Of a DNA stretch of 64,000 bases, positions 8,522 to 17,459 are shown piece after piece. A model generated the notes under the pieces. The model had not been told where the DNA came from. It ran no database searches and saw nothing but the letters and a program-made list of their open reading frames with translations. Numbering within the stretch: the first letter of the stretch is position 1; every line of letters begins with the position of its first letter. The translations under genes were made by a program, and so were the position numbers. The DNA is from G963674835 sp963674835 (lineage in GTDB: Bacteria; Planctomycetota; Planctomycetia; Pirellulales; Thermoguttaceae), in the NCBI GenBank assembly GCA_963674835.2, contig CAXXKC010000001.1, forward strand, positions 1,054,001 to 1,118,000. The letters are read 5' to 3'.

Positions 8522-10198
8522 GTGCCGATTGTGTCGACTAGCGCGGACATAACAACACTGCCCGAAGAACACCTCCAGCCCGGCGATGGCCGTCCGGTTC
8601 CCTGGTGGATGCCGCGATCGGCCGACGTCCTGTTCATCGCCCTCGTGTTGTGCATCCTGCCCCGCGCCGGCACCGGCATGCTCGACGATCCGGGTCTCGG
8701 CTGGCATCTCCGCAATGCCGACCAAATGTGGGAAGACGGTGCGTTCCAGCGCACCGAGACGTTCTGTGGCCCCACCCAGGGCCGGCCGCTGGTCTCCCGC
8801 GATTGGCTCGGCGACATCCTCTTTCGACTGGCGTACGGCTGGGGTGGCCTGGCAGGCATCGCCGTCCTCACAACCCTGGTCCTCGCCCTCGTCCTGCGAC
8901 TGCTCTATACGGACATGTGCGCCGACGACGTTCCTTGGCTGGTGGCGATCGCGTGGACGCTCATAGCCACTCTAGGCACGGCTCCCTCTTGGGTTGCCCG
9001 GCCCAACGTCTTCAGCATCCTCGGTCTCGTGTCAACAGTGCAAATCTGCCGCCAGTACCATTGCGGCACCATCTCGGCGCGGAAAACCCTCTGGCTCCTG
9101 CCCCTCTTCCTGCTGTGGACGAATCTGCACGGCGGCTTCATCGCGGGCCTTGTCACATTGCTTGTCACGTATGCCGTCGAATGCGCCATCGCACTGTTGG
9201 GCCCGAACTCGGCCCACCGTGCTGCCGCGCGTCGACGCGTCGCCTGGCTCACCTTCCTCGGCGCCGCCGTCGGTCTGGTCACTTTGATCAACCCCTACGG
9301 CATCGGGCTGCATGTGTGGAACGTCAAGGTTCTGAGCGACCCGTTCACTCAAACCAGGACGACCATCGAATGGCAACCGCCCGACTTCAGGCTGCAAGGC
9401 TGGTTTGTCGTCGAGTCGCTGATTCTGGTGTTTCCTCTGCTGGCCGCGACGAGCCGCCGCCGGATCGATCTGGTCTCCCTGGCGCTGGCGATCGTGTGGC
9501 TCCATTTCTGCCTCGTCGGGCGCCGTTACGCGGCCATGTGGACTGTCGTTGTCGTGCCCGTGCTGGCCATGCTCAGCTGTCGCGTGCCCTGGCTCCAACT
9601 CGCCGTCCAACGCGTTCTCGAACCGGCATCTCCCGAACTCCACGACATGCTTCGCCGGCGGCCTCGGCGATCGGCCGCTACGGCCAGCATCGTCTTTGCC
9701 ACACTCCTGCTGTTGTTGTCGCCGTGGTTGAACTCCGTTGCCGCGCACAATCCAAAGAACTTGCCCACAGCCGCATTGGATCGCCTTCTGGCCCTCTCTC
9801 GCGGCGAAACCGTTTTCCACTCCATTAACTGGGGCGGATACCTCACCTGGCACGGCTGGAACTTGAAGCCTCGCTTCAAAACCTGGATCGACGACCGCAC
9901 CGACGTTCACGGACGCCAACACACCCAGCAATACTTCGACATCATGGCCGCTCGCCCCGGTTGGCAGAAACAGCTCCAACAGCACCATGTCGGGCTGCTG
10001 TGCCTCCCGGTCGAATCTCGTCTCGCCCAGCAGGCCGCAGAAAGCCCCGATTGGTCGGAAGTGTTCCGCCAACAGGGTGTCGTCGTATTTCGGCGCAATC
10101 AGGCCGCCCACGCGTCGGCAAGCGGCGCCCATCGGCCACCGCAAATCGCGCACCCGCTCCTGCCGGCCAACCATCGCCGAGCGACCAGCAGTCGCTAG
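8522..10198 (+). CDS. Polytopic membrane protein, GT-C-like (glycosyltransferase 39/STT3-like)
   Basis: A 558-residue protein with about ten hydrophobic helices, for example VLFIALVLCILPRAG and GIAVLTTLVLALVL. WHLRNADQMWEDG precedes a first loop, as in GT-C glycosyltransferase-like families, and a soluble C-terminal part contains TVFHSINWGGYLTWHG and FKTWIDDRTDVHG. This architecture recurs as unannotated membrane proteins in planctomycetes and related phyla; glycosyl transfer is inferred, not proven. The GTG at 8522 is used, but no good ribosome site is visible; the next ATG is 29 codons in. Divergent from the methyltransferase/GT2 operon. Confidence 0.7.
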   Translation: MPIVSTSADITTLPEEHLQPGDGRPVPWWMPRSADVLFIALVLCILPRAGTGMLDDPGLGWHLRNADQMWEDGAFQRTETFCGPTQGRPLVSRDWLGDILFRLAYGWGGLAGIAVLTTLVLALVLRLLYTDMCADDVPWLVAIAWTLIATLGTAPSWVARPNVFSILGLVSTVQICRQYHCGTISARKTLWLLPLFLLWTNLHGGFIAGLVTLLVTYAVECAIALLGPNSAHRAAARRRVAWLTFLGAAVGLVTLINPYGIGLHVWNVKVLSDPFTQTRTTIEWQPPDFRLQGWFVVESLILVFPLLAATSRRRIDLVSLALAIVWLHFCLVGRRYAAMWTVVVVPVLAMLSCRVPWLQLAVQRVLEPASPELHDMLRRRPRRSAATASIVFATLLLLLSPWLNSVAAHNPKNLPTAALDRLLALSRGETVFHSINWGGYLTWHGWNLKPRFKTWIDDRTDVHGRQHTQQYFDIMAARPGWQKQLQQHHVGLLCLPVESRLAQQAAESPDWSEVFRQQGVVVFRRNQAAHASASGAHRPPQIAHPLLPANHRRATSSR

Positions 10199-10320
10199 CA
10201 CTGCAGTCCCCATTCGCGCGCCGTTTCGCTCCACCCGCAGGCACTTTCGGCGATTTGGGAGAACTGGTACAATTCCAGCGGCACTTCCTTGCCATGTATC
10301 GAGTTCTCGGGAGTGGAGTG

Positions 10321-11415
10321 ATGGCCCTTCGGCTGGACGAGTACATCGTCGGTGGCGAGATATTCAATACCACGCACTACTCGGTCCACGGCTGGATCGA
10401 GCTACGCGGCCGCGAACAACCCCTCGTCTTGCAACTGACCGGCAATTGCAGCCCCGACCTCGCAGGCTGGCACTTCCGTTTCGAGGCGCGGCCCGCAATT
10501 GGCGATGCCCCCAGCGACGAGGCCTCCGAGGACTTGGACCTGCTGGCCATCCAGCAGATCGGCCCCACCGGAACGATGACTGCCGTGCGGCGTCCGCACC
10601 CTACCGGCCCTCTTCCCGCCGACCCGGCTGTCAAATCTCCGGCGCAGCCAGCCGGCACTGGAGAACCGGGACGATATCTCTATTTGGAATGGCACAGCCA
10701 GAACGGGTGCGTGCTCATCGAACTGGTCGACCCTCTCATCGAGTTCGTCGAGTACCAGCCCTTGCAAGCCGGGCCCCTGGCCGATGGAACATCGAGCGTT
10801 CCCCAGGAAACGCCGGGCCTGCCCGGCGTCGAATCGACGCAGGTGTCGACCCCACCGACCGACCAAGACGATCATTCGTCGCCCGACGCCGGCGTGCCCT
10901 TCGACGACGAGAGTGGCGACGATCAGGACGACGACCCCTACAACCTGTTCCCACACGATTTGCAGCTACAGCTCGACCTCGAAGCCGTGCAGCCCGACTG
11001 GGACGCCGACGATGAAGATGAGAAACCCCAGATGCTCCGCGAGATGGAGTTGATGGACGAGCTGATCGAGAACAGCCCCGGCGTGCCCGTAAGCGACCTG
11101 TTCGACGGCCCGCTGAAATGCCCGCTGCCCGACCAGCTCGCAGACCACGAGGTCGAAGCGGCCCTGAAGACGCTTCTGGCGCAAATGGCCCTTCACGGCG
11201 TCGCACTGGATGTCTGCGAGCACTTCAGCCCGCGCGAGGCGTACCAGCTCTTGCTGGAGAAGATCTGCCCGGAAGAGCGCGCGTACCCCGAACTGCGACA
11301 CACGCAGTGGGTTCAGCACTACAGCACCGGCGACTATTGCCCGTTCTGCCAGGCCGAGAGGCAAGAAGAGCACGGCGAGGACGACGGCGATCCCGACGAC
11401 AACATCGAGTTCTGA
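10321..11415 (+). CDS. Conserved hypothetical protein with acidic linker
   Basis: A 364-residue soluble protein that I cannot assign to a named family. The N-terminal ~100 residues look folded (LDEYIVGGEIFNTTHYSVHG). A Pro/Asp/Glu-rich middle (about 180-240) looks disordered and very acidic. The C-terminal half is helical and ends with a single CPFC pair and an acidic tail. The ATG at 10321 follows GGGAGTGGAGTG. Codon use and the lack of frame breaks argue for a real gene. It converges with a 63-residue gene that ends 43 bases downstream. Confidence 0.72.
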   Translation: MALRLDEYIVGGEIFNTTHYSVHGWIELRGREQPLVLQLTGNCSPDLAGWHFRFEARPAIGDAPSDEASEDLDLLAIQQIGPTGTMTAVRRPHPTGPLPADPAVKSPAQPAGTGEPGRYLYLEWHSQNGCVLIELVDPLIEFVEYQPLQAGPLADGTSSVPQETPGLPGVESTQVSTPPTDQDDHSSPDAGVPFDDESGDDQDDDPYNLFPHDLQLQLDLEAVQPDWDADDEDEKPQMLREMELMDELIENSPGVPVSDLFDGPLKCPLPDQLADHEVEAALKTLLAQMALHGVALDVCEHFSPREAYQLLLEKICPEERAYPELRHTQWVQHYSTGDYCPFCQAERQEEHGEDDGDPDDNIEF

Positions 11416-11458
11416 GCGCGCGGCCCGAAAAAGCGATCGCGCTGGCAGGGCCTGTAGC

Positions 11459-11650
11459 TCAGAGAGCGGCTTCACCCGACGTCGGTGGCGACTGCCTCGA
11501 GATCCGATGCCAATACTCGTACTGGGGATCGCCCTGGCGAAAGGTGAACACCGCGTCGGGCAGGCGCCGACCGTTGCTCGCCGAAGAATGCACGCGCACC
11601 AGCACAACACCGTCGCTACGGCGTTCGACATCACACGACTGCAAGTCCAT
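11459..11650 (-). CDS. Small conserved-looking hypothetical protein (63 aa)
   Basis: A 63-residue frame. The ATG at 11650 has GGGAG 6 bases upstream, which is a strong start. The sequence contains VLVRVHSSASNGRRLPDAVF followed by TFRQGDPQYEYW, an ordered mixture unlike shadow frames. No signal peptide, membrane helix or metal motif is visible and no function is assigned. It lies between the convergent acidic-linker protein and the alkylguanine methyltransferase gene, which is transcribed in the same direction from upstream. Confidence 0.6.
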   Translation of the reverse strand: MDLQSCDVERRSDGVVLVRVHSSASNGRRLPDAVFTFRQGDPQYEYWHRISRQSPPTSGEAAL

Positions 11651-11782
11651 GCCGCACTCCCGAAGGCTCAATACACACGCAGGCGGAGCCATTCTTGCCC
11701 TGGCTCACGTCGAACCACTTGCCCTGATCTGCCGGCGTGGATAAACGCGACGGATTATTCTGACATAAAGACTTATCAAATT

Positions 11783-12337
11783 CTAGTCCAGCTGGGGCTT
11801 GCACGCACCAGCCAAAGCCTCCATTTTCAGTAGGCGCCGTTTCATCGAGGTACCACCGGGGGACGAGAACCCCCCAAGCCCACCATCGCCTGCCACCACC
11901 CGATGGCATGGAATGACCAGTGGAATCCGGTTGGCTGCCATACACGCCCCCACCGCCCGCGCCGCGCCCGGCGAACCGGCTCGTGTCGCGAGCTGTCCGT
12001 AAGTGAGTGTCGTCCCGTACGGGATTCGGCGGCACATCTCCAGAACCCGGCGACGAAAAGCGGTCAGACCGTCCAAATCGACCAACACCGCCTCGAAGTC
12101 GACGGGCTCCCCCGCCGCAAACGCCTGCAACCGACGCACCAGTGTCCTGTTCCACTGCCCCGAGCGCGACGACTGAGCAAGATCGCCCGGCAGGGCAGCC
12201 ACCGCCTTTCCGGCGCCCTCATACCCGAACGCCAGGCATTTCAAACGCAACCCGCAACCGATCATCGCCATCCAGCCCAGCTCGCTGGGAAAGACGGTCA
12301 ACGTGCTGCTGCATCGCGAAACCTCTTTGGTAATCAT
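11783..12337 (-). CDS. ogt: Methylated-DNA--protein-cysteine S-methyltransferase
   Basis: A 184-residue suicide repair protein that takes alkyl groups from O6-alkylguanine. The C-terminal DNA-binding/active-site domain is complete: YGQLA of the winged helix, the Arg-finger segment AARAVG, and the acceptor Cys144 in PCHRV. GGFSSPGG and the closing helix follow. The N-terminal domain is short and divergent, as in Ogt-type enzymes, and there is no Ada regulatory domain. The ATG at 12337 lies 10 bases after GGAGG; a GTG three codons earlier sits too close to that site. It is likely a single-gene unit. Confidence 0.93.
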   Translation of the reverse strand: MITKEVSRCSSTLTVFPSELGWMAMIGCGLRLKCLAFGYEGAGKAVAALPGDLAQSSRSGQWNRTLVRRLQAFAAGEPVDFEAVLVDLDGLTAFRRRVLEMCRRIPYGTTLTYGQLATRAGSPGAARAVGACMAANRIPLVIPCHRVVAGDGGLGGFSSPGGTSMKRRLLKMEALAGACKPQLD

Positions 12338-12395
12338 TCTTTCCACGCCTCCTTCGACGCCGGATCATCATGCAAACCGCGTCCGCAAGCCGCCT

Positions 12396-12425
12396 TTGAC
12401 AGTCTGACCCGCACAGTCCTATACT
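12396..12425 (+). promoter_or_regulatory. Strong sigma-70 promoter
   Basis: A perfect TTGACA (12396-12401), an 18-base spacer and TATACT (12420-12425) form the best housekeeping-type promoter noticed in the window. It predicts transcription from about 12432, giving an ~88-base leader before the ATG at 12520. Confidence 0.7.
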
Positions 12426-12519
12426 ACGAGGAAGGTCCAGTCGATTGCCTGGTGCTTCCTTCCCCCCTTTCCCTGGGGCAACCGCAATCGCACCCCCTTC
12501 GTGACAAGGAATACTTCGG

Positions 12520-13263
12520 ATGAATCCGTACAGTTCGTTGTGTGACGACTTCTACGTCAACATGAATCTCTGCACGGAAATGGAGCTCCCAACCAACCGC
12601 GAAACCATTCTCCACTTCTTTGAGCGCATCCAGAAGACCTATCCTTCGATGCGCAATTTCTATTGTCGCGATCGAGGGGATTTTGTCCTCGAAGAAGACA
12701 AGGACCAGAACGCCTACCGCTGGTGCACGATCGAGCCCCGCCGCGTTTGTTCCGGTCAAGTCAACCCGGAAGCCCTCGACGACGCTATGGAGCAGCACCG
12801 GCTCATCCTCGAGCTCGCTCCTTGCTTCCTCTCCGTCAGCACGCTCGATTGCGAAGCCCTCGACCTCCTCTTCGGCTTCGATTTCACCTACCGCGGCAAC
12901 CACAACCAGCTCGTCGCCGAGGCACTGGGAATCGGGCCGTCCATGGAACGCCTCATACAAGTCCCGGGCTCGACCGTGGTCAACTACGAGCCGTCGCTCA
13001 CCGTCGCGCTGGACGAAGAGTGCCGCATCCAGTGCCGCGTCAACATCGAGACTCGCACCAACGCGTACCACATCCGCACCGGCGAATTCCCGGAAGAGCA
13101 GCTCAGCGTTTACGTAACCGCCCGGCAGTACGGGAGCCTCCCCGCCAACGCCGACTACGCCGAGACGCTCAGGCGACTTGCGAGCATCTGCCACGACATG
13201 CTCAACAGCCACGTCATCGAGCACGTGCTTCGCCCATTGGCCCGTACGATCGCTATCCGCTGA
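12520..13263 (+). CDS. Conserved hypothetical protein (247 aa)
   Basis: A soluble 247-residue protein with no family I can name. It begins MNPYSSLCDDFYVNMNLCTE and contains ordered alpha/beta-looking sequence such as FYCRDRGDFVLEED and LLFGFDFTYRGNHNQLVAEA, with no signal peptide or membrane helix. A strong sigma-70 promoter lies ~95 bases upstream and AAGGA precedes the ATG. The strong promoter suggests steady expression. Function unknown. Confidence 0.75.
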   Translation: MNPYSSLCDDFYVNMNLCTEMELPTNRETILHFFERIQKTYPSMRNFYCRDRGDFVLEEDKDQNAYRWCTIEPRRVCSGQVNPEALDDAMEQHRLILELAPCFLSVSTLDCEALDLLFGFDFTYRGNHNQLVAEALGIGPSMERLIQVPGSTVVNYEPSLTVALDEECRIQCRVNIETRTNAYHIRTGEFPEEQLSVYVTARQYGSLPANADYAETLRRLASICHDMLNSHVIEHVLRPLARTIAIR

Positions 13264-13421
13264 ATCGCTCCGGCAATCGCTACAACCCGCGCATCTCCAA
13301 GGGCCGAAGTCTGCGCGCCCCTCGCCGGCCATTCTGAGCTAAGGTTTCGTATAGTCCCGATGCCGCGCAGCGCGAATCGCCCTCCGCACGGGGCCATCGA
13401 TCTCAGTTTGGAGGCCAACGC

Positions 13422-13919
13422 ATGTCCCGCAAGAGTCCCAAAGAGCTGCGAAAGCAGTTGTTCGTCGATCCCAAGGTGCAGGGTGCACTGATTCTACGCG
13501 TGATTCTCTACTGGGCCGTTTGGGCAGTTACCATCTCGCTCATGCTGTTGTGCTGGCAGATCATCACCGGACCGGTCCGCCCCTTCGCCACGCACATCGA
13601 CAATATGTGGTTCCATTACGGACCGGCCCTGGTAGCATCCCTGCTCCTGCTGCCCATCGTGATCGTCGACATCTTGCGCCTGAGCAATCGTTTCACCGGC
13701 CCGATGTTGCGGCTTCGGCGGTGCATGCGTCAGTTGGCCCGCGGCGAAAAGGTGCAGCCGATCCATTTTCGCGATGACGATTTCTGGCAGGATTTCGCCG
13801 ACGACTTCAACGACGTCCTCGAAAAGGTGCGGCATCGTCCCAGCGATGCCAGCGCGCAACCCGGCCAGTCGACCGAGTCCGAACCCGAGCCCCAGCAGGT
13901 CGCCGAGGCGACCCACTAA
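13422..13919 (+). CDS. Small HAMP-like membrane protein
   Basis: A 165-residue protein. A first membrane helix spans about residues 25-45 (LRVILYWAVWAVTISLMLLC) and a second about 65-85. A HAMP-like amphipathic module follows: SNRFTGPMLRLRRCMRQLA, then DDDFWQDFADDFNDVLEKV. HAMP domains normally relay signals from membrane sensors to kinases or chemoreceptors, but here no output domain follows; the chain ends in a Pro/Glu/Gln-rich tail. It may be a scaffold or partner of another signalling protein (inference). The ATG follows GGAGG at good spacing. It converges with the GT4 gene. Confidence 0.8.
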   Translation: MSRKSPKELRKQLFVDPKVQGALILRVILYWAVWAVTISLMLLCWQIITGPVRPFATHIDNMWFHYGPALVASLLLLPIVIVDILRLSNRFTGPMLRLRRCMRQLARGEKVQPIHFRDDDFWQDFADDFNDVLEKVRHRPSDASAQPGQSTESEPEPQQVAEATH

Positions 13920-13993
13920 CCAGCGTGCCCACGGCAGGCGACGACACGCACCGTCTCCAGCCAAACGCCACGTCCCGTCTGTCCATGGCCGAA

Positions 13994-14100
13994 CGGGACG
14001 AGCACTGAGCTCGACACCCTGAAACCCCAACAGCTCGTCCCCGGCCGCCTCGCTCGCCGCAACGAACTGCCTCGATGCTCGTCCCGCTGAGCATGGGACG
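13994..14100. terminator. Nested inverted repeats between convergent genes
   Basis: CGGGACGAGCA (13994-14004) pairs perfectly with TGCTCGTCCCG (14076-14086). The right arm also takes part in two tighter hairpins, ATGCTC/GAGCAT (14075-14094) and CGTCCC/GGGACG (14080-14100). There is no U-tract, so rho-independent termination is uncertain. The site lies between the stop codons of the HAMP-like and GT4 genes. Confidence 0.35.
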
Positions 14101-14122
14101 ACCGCCTTCACCGCGGCACCGC

Positions 14123-15307
14123 CTACCGGCCCAGAACTCGCCGATACACCTGGGCCACCCCTTCGGCCATCGCCCGCTCCGAATACCGCCGTGCGTGGCA
14201 TTCCAAGGCCGACTCTCTCAGGCTCAGCCAGTCCGATTCTCCGCGAATCAGGCTAGCCAGCACCCGGGCCAACTCCGCCGGATCGCCTGGTGCCGTCAAC
14301 AGCCCGTTCTGGCCGTCGCGGATGACCTCCCCAATCCCTTCGATCTCTGAAGCCACCACAGGCACCCCCGCGGCCATCGCCTCCAGAACGACCATCGGCA
14401 GTCCCTCGCCGAACAGGCTGGGCAACACGAGAACGTCGATCTGGGCCAATTCGCGATCCACGTCCCGTGTGAAGCCGGTCCAGTAGATCGCGTCAGCCAC
14501 GCCGAGCCGTTCCGCCAGATGCTGAACCTCGCATTCGTATTCGAACGTCTCGAATCCGCCGACCGCGCGAAGCCGCACCGGCAAACCCGCCTCGCGCAAC
14601 TTGGCCAATGCCTCCAGCAGTACTTCCACTCCCTTGCGAGGCCGAAACAACGCGACCGTCCCCAGCGTCCAAGTCGGTTGGCTCTCACAACGCTCCGAGC
14701 GTAGAGTGCGTCGCGGAACCCCGTTGGGTACGACAACGACCTTTCCCGCAGCAACACCCTCGTTGACCAGTTGCGCCCCCAGACTGTGCGAAACGGCAAC
14801 CAGCACGCTCGCCAGCCGGCAAAACACCCGCTCGATCGCCGCATTGATCCGGTTCTGCCAGCGACGCGTCGAGTCGCGGCCGGCAGGGCTGTGGACGTGA
14901 TACACGAGCGGCACCCGCGTCAACAGGCACGCCAACCCGGCAATCATCAGTGCGCGGGGCGTATGTGCGTGAACCAGCCCATAGCCCTCTCGGCGCAAAA
15001 TGCTCACCAGTTGCCACACCGGCCCCAAGTCGAGCCGACCCTGCATCGGCACCTCGTACAGCGGTACCTCCTGATACATCCGAACCGCCGGAAACTGGTC
15101 TGGCTTCAAACACGCCAGCCCCACACGAAAGCCGAGCCCTGGCAGCGCCCCGGCCAGAAGATCCTGAACCCGCTCGGCGCCGGCGTAGTGCTCTCCATTG
15201 ATCACATGCAGCACAGACGCCACAGGGCACGCCGCCGTCGAGGGGGACGGTCCCAGGGCGACGCCTTGTTGCTCCGAGGGTTGTTCGAGTTGGGCTGTGG
15301 TCTTCAT
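14123..15307 (-). CDS. GT4-family glycosyltransferase
   Basis: A 394-residue GT-B enzyme. The N-terminal acceptor domain starts SVLHVINGEHYAGAERV. The C-terminal nucleotide-sugar domain contains GTVALFRPRKGVEVLLEA, the retaining-transferase region LPSLFGEGLPMVVLEAMAAG and VVASEIEGIGEVI. The E(X7)E motif of GT4 (EGLPMVVLE) is intact. It transfers a sugar with retention, probably in surface polysaccharide synthesis; donor and acceptor are unknown. The ATG at 15307 lies 9 bases after GGGAG. No other glycan genes are adjacent. Confidence 0.9.
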   Translation of the reverse strand: MKTTAQLEQPSEQQGVALGPSPSTAACPVASVLHVINGEHYAGAERVQDLLAGALPGLGFRVGLACLKPDQFPAVRMYQEVPLYEVPMQGRLDLGPVWQLVSILRREGYGLVHAHTPRALMIAGLACLLTRVPLVYHVHSPAGRDSTRRWQNRINAAIERVFCRLASVLVAVSHSLGAQLVNEGVAAGKVVVVPNGVPRRTLRSERCESQPTWTLGTVALFRPRKGVEVLLEALAKLREAGLPVRLRAVGGFETFEYECEVQHLAERLGVADAIYWTGFTRDVDRELAQIDVLVLPSLFGEGLPMVVLEAMAAGVPVVASEIEGIGEVIRDGQNGLLTAPGDPAELARVLASLIRGESDWLSLRESALECHARRYSERAMAEGVAQVYRRVLGR

Positions 15308-15630
15308 GGGCGAGGTCTCCCGTTGCGTCTGGCGACCGCCAACTCCGCGGTCGACCGCCCTTGTTCAGGGCAACTGGCGTACCATGCGCCATCCCAACAA
15401 TCGAACCTCCCGTTGCAGCGACGCAACCGATTGGTATGATGGAACATGGATTCGCCGCCGTCGGCCCGTCCCCGGCGTCGTACCCGGCACGATGTTTCCA
15501 GGAATCGCTCCCCACGTTTCAAAAAAGCAACGCCGCTTGGCTGCCATGCGTCTGCATCGGCAATACCCCTGTAACCACCCCTGACGGATGCGCATCGATA
15601 CTTCCAAACCCGCGAACCTAGGTTAGCGCT
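15308..15630. other. Divergent intergenic region
   Basis: No gene was recognised in these 323 bases. A possible plus-strand promoter, TTGCAG (15413-15418) with a 16-base spacer to TATGAT (15435-15440), lies about 190 bases before the anti-sigma-like gene. An AACCTAGGTT palindrome is just upstream of its ATG. Confidence 0.4.
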
Positions 15631-15882
15631 ATGAAGTGCGAAGAACTGCTGGCCGCTCTGAACGAATACGTCGACGGCAACATCGACTTGGCCATCTGCA
15701 AGTCGTTCCAGGAACATCTCAAAGACTGCAATCCCTGTCAGGTCGTTGTCGACAATATTCGCAAGACCATTCGGCTGTACAAAGCGGGCGAACCGTTCGA
15801 GTTGCCAGCCGAGTTCCACGAACACTTGTGCCGCCAACTGCGCGAACGATGGCGCGAGAAATTCCCCACCGCCGAGGTGTGA
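15631..15882 (+). CDS. Small zinc-finger anti-sigma-like (ZAS) protein
   Basis: An 83-residue protein with the zf-HC2/ZAS pattern: Cys3 in MKCEELLAALNEYVDG and HLKDCNPC, which gives the Hx3Cx2C zinc site. In this family the zinc-binding helices bind and hold an ECF sigma factor. There is no transmembrane sensor segment and no ECF sigma gene nearby; the bd-oxidase operon follows 188 bases later. It may act on a distant sigma factor or be a redox-responsive soluble anti-sigma (inference). The ATG is clear but the ribosome site is weak. Confidence 0.78.
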   Translation: MKCEELLAALNEYVDGNIDLAICKSFQEHLKDCNPCQVVVDNIRKTIRLYKAGEPFELPAEFHEHLCRQLRERWREKFPTAEV

Positions 15883-16070
15883 CCTCAGCGCGCCCCTGGG
15901 AACCCTAAACCGCCCCTGCCCCCCTGACCGAGCCGAACGGTACGCCCAGCCAATACAGCGCCGACTTGCGGGTTTCCCTCTTATTGGCCACAAACGGCCA
16001 AATCCTCCTGCGAATCGGTTGCTCTTCTTCGCCAATGCGGTAAGTTACCGGCGGAAGGAGATCATTCCCC

Positions 16071-17459
16071 ATGCATTATCCGTGGTGGTACGTTGACCAT
16101 GTAACCAGCCCCATGCTGATCGCCCTCATTTCGGTGGTCCATGTGCTGGTTTCCCATTACGCGGTCGGCGGTGGTTTCTTCCTCGCCATGGAGACCGGCT
16201 ATGCCTACCGAAAAGGCGATCGCGATTACCTCGCCTATCTCCACAGCCACGCCCGCTTCTTCATCCTCATTACCGTCGTGTTTGGCGCCATCACGGGTGT
16301 CGGCATCTGGTGGACCATTGGTCTGGCCTCGCCGCTGGCGACGGGCGTGCTGATCCGCACGTTCGTGTTCGGTTGGGCCACCGAGTACGCCTTCTTCGTG
16401 ATCGAGTTAGTCGCAGCTTTCATCTTCTACTACTATTGGGACCGTCTGCCCAAAAAGATCCACGTGGCCATCGGGTGGATCTACGCCTGGGCGGCGTGGA
16501 TCAGTCTCGTACTCATTACGGCCATCACGGCCTTCATGCTCAACCCGGGCGATTGGCTCAAGGACCAGAACTTCTGGACCGGCGTGTTCAATCCGCAGTT
16601 GTTGCCGCAGGTGATCGCCCGAACCGGCGGCGCGTTGCTCCTTAGCTCGCTCTACGTCTACCTGCACGCCTCGCTGTTCACCAAGCAGTCCCGATTGCTC
16701 GACCTCATCGGTACCCGTTCCGCGCGTCCGGCCTTGCTCGGCGCCGTACTGATCACCGTGGGCGGCGTCCTTTGGTATCACTTCCTGCCCCAATCCGCAA
16801 TGTCCGTCTTAGCCGGCGCTTCCGTGCTCAATGTCTTCATGGGCCTGATTTTCGGACTAACGATCGCCGTCTTCATCCTTCTCTACCTGGGACCGTATCG
16901 CAACCCGGGCTGGCTGACCCCCGGATTCGCCGCCTCACTGTTCCTGTTCGGCGTCGCCGCCTTCTCCACCGGCGAGTTCATTCGCGAAGCCGTCCGCAAG
17001 CCGTACATCATCTACAACGTCGTTTTCGGCAACCAGATCTTCCCCGACGAAGTCGTACCGCTCCGCGAGAAGGGCTATCTCGAAGGTGGCGTCTGGACGA
17101 AGGCCTTCGTGGCCGATCGGTTTCCCCAGGTGCTCGTCGATGGCAAGATCGACCCGCAGCACCTGCTGAAACTGCCAGATAGCGATCGACTGCTCCTTGG
17201 CGAGACAATCTTCCAGTACCACTGCAACGATTGCCACGCCGCGAAGGAAGGCTATTCGGCCGCCGGACGGCTCCTTCAGGGGCGCCCCAAGCGGATGATC
17301 AAAGACCTCGTGTTACACCTTCATTTGGCCCACTATTTCATGCCGCCTTGGGCTGGCACCGACGAAGAGGCCGATCTGCTGACCGACTATCTCACCAGCA
17401 TCGCGCCACCGCGACCCGACTGGATGCTCCCCGAGTACAACGAGCCGGAGCCGAAGTAA
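16071..17459 (+). CDS. bd-like oxidase subunit I fused to cytochrome c domain
   Basis: A 462-residue membrane protein resembling CydA in its first half: WWYVDHVTSPMLIALISVVH with His24 and His29, the FGAITGVGIWW counterpart of the conserved GVxTG region, and the double-Glu helix TEYAFFVIELVAAF. About eight or nine helices are seen. No long quinol (Q) loop is visible. A C-terminal soluble domain carries one c-type haem site, Cys385-Asn-Asp-Cys388-His389, and a likely axial Met424 in FMPPW. This fits the non-quinol bd-like families that take electrons from cytochrome c (inference). GGAAGGAGAT precedes the ATG. Directly followed by subunit II. Confidence 0.85.
   Translation: MHYPWWYVDHVTSPMLIALISVVHVLVSHYAVGGGFFLAMETGYAYRKGDRDYLAYLHSHARFFILITVVFGAITGVGIWWTIGLASPLATGVLIRTFVFGWATEYAFFVIELVAAFIFYYYWDRLPKKIHVAIGWIYAWAAWISLVLITAITAFMLNPGDWLKDQNFWTGVFNPQLLPQVIARTGGALLLSSLYVYLHASLFTKQSRLLDLIGTRSARPALLGAVLITVGGVLWYHFLPQSAMSVLAGASVLNVFMGLIFGLTIAVFILLYLGPYRNPGWLTPGFAASLFLFGVAAFSTGEFIREAVRKPYIIYNVVFGNQIFPDEVVPLREKGYLEGGVWTKAFVADRFPQVLVDGKIDPQHLLKLPDSDRLLLGETIFQYHCNDCHAAKEGYSAAGRLLQGRPKRMIKDLVLHLHLAHYFMPPWAGTDEEADLLTDYLTSIAPPRPDWMLPEYNEPEPK

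Noticed and set aside
11446..11475. tRNA-like string gcctgtagctcaga
   Set aside because: Resembles a D-arm start, but no acceptor, anticodon or T-arm follows at the right spacing, and the bases belong to the end of the 63-residue gene.
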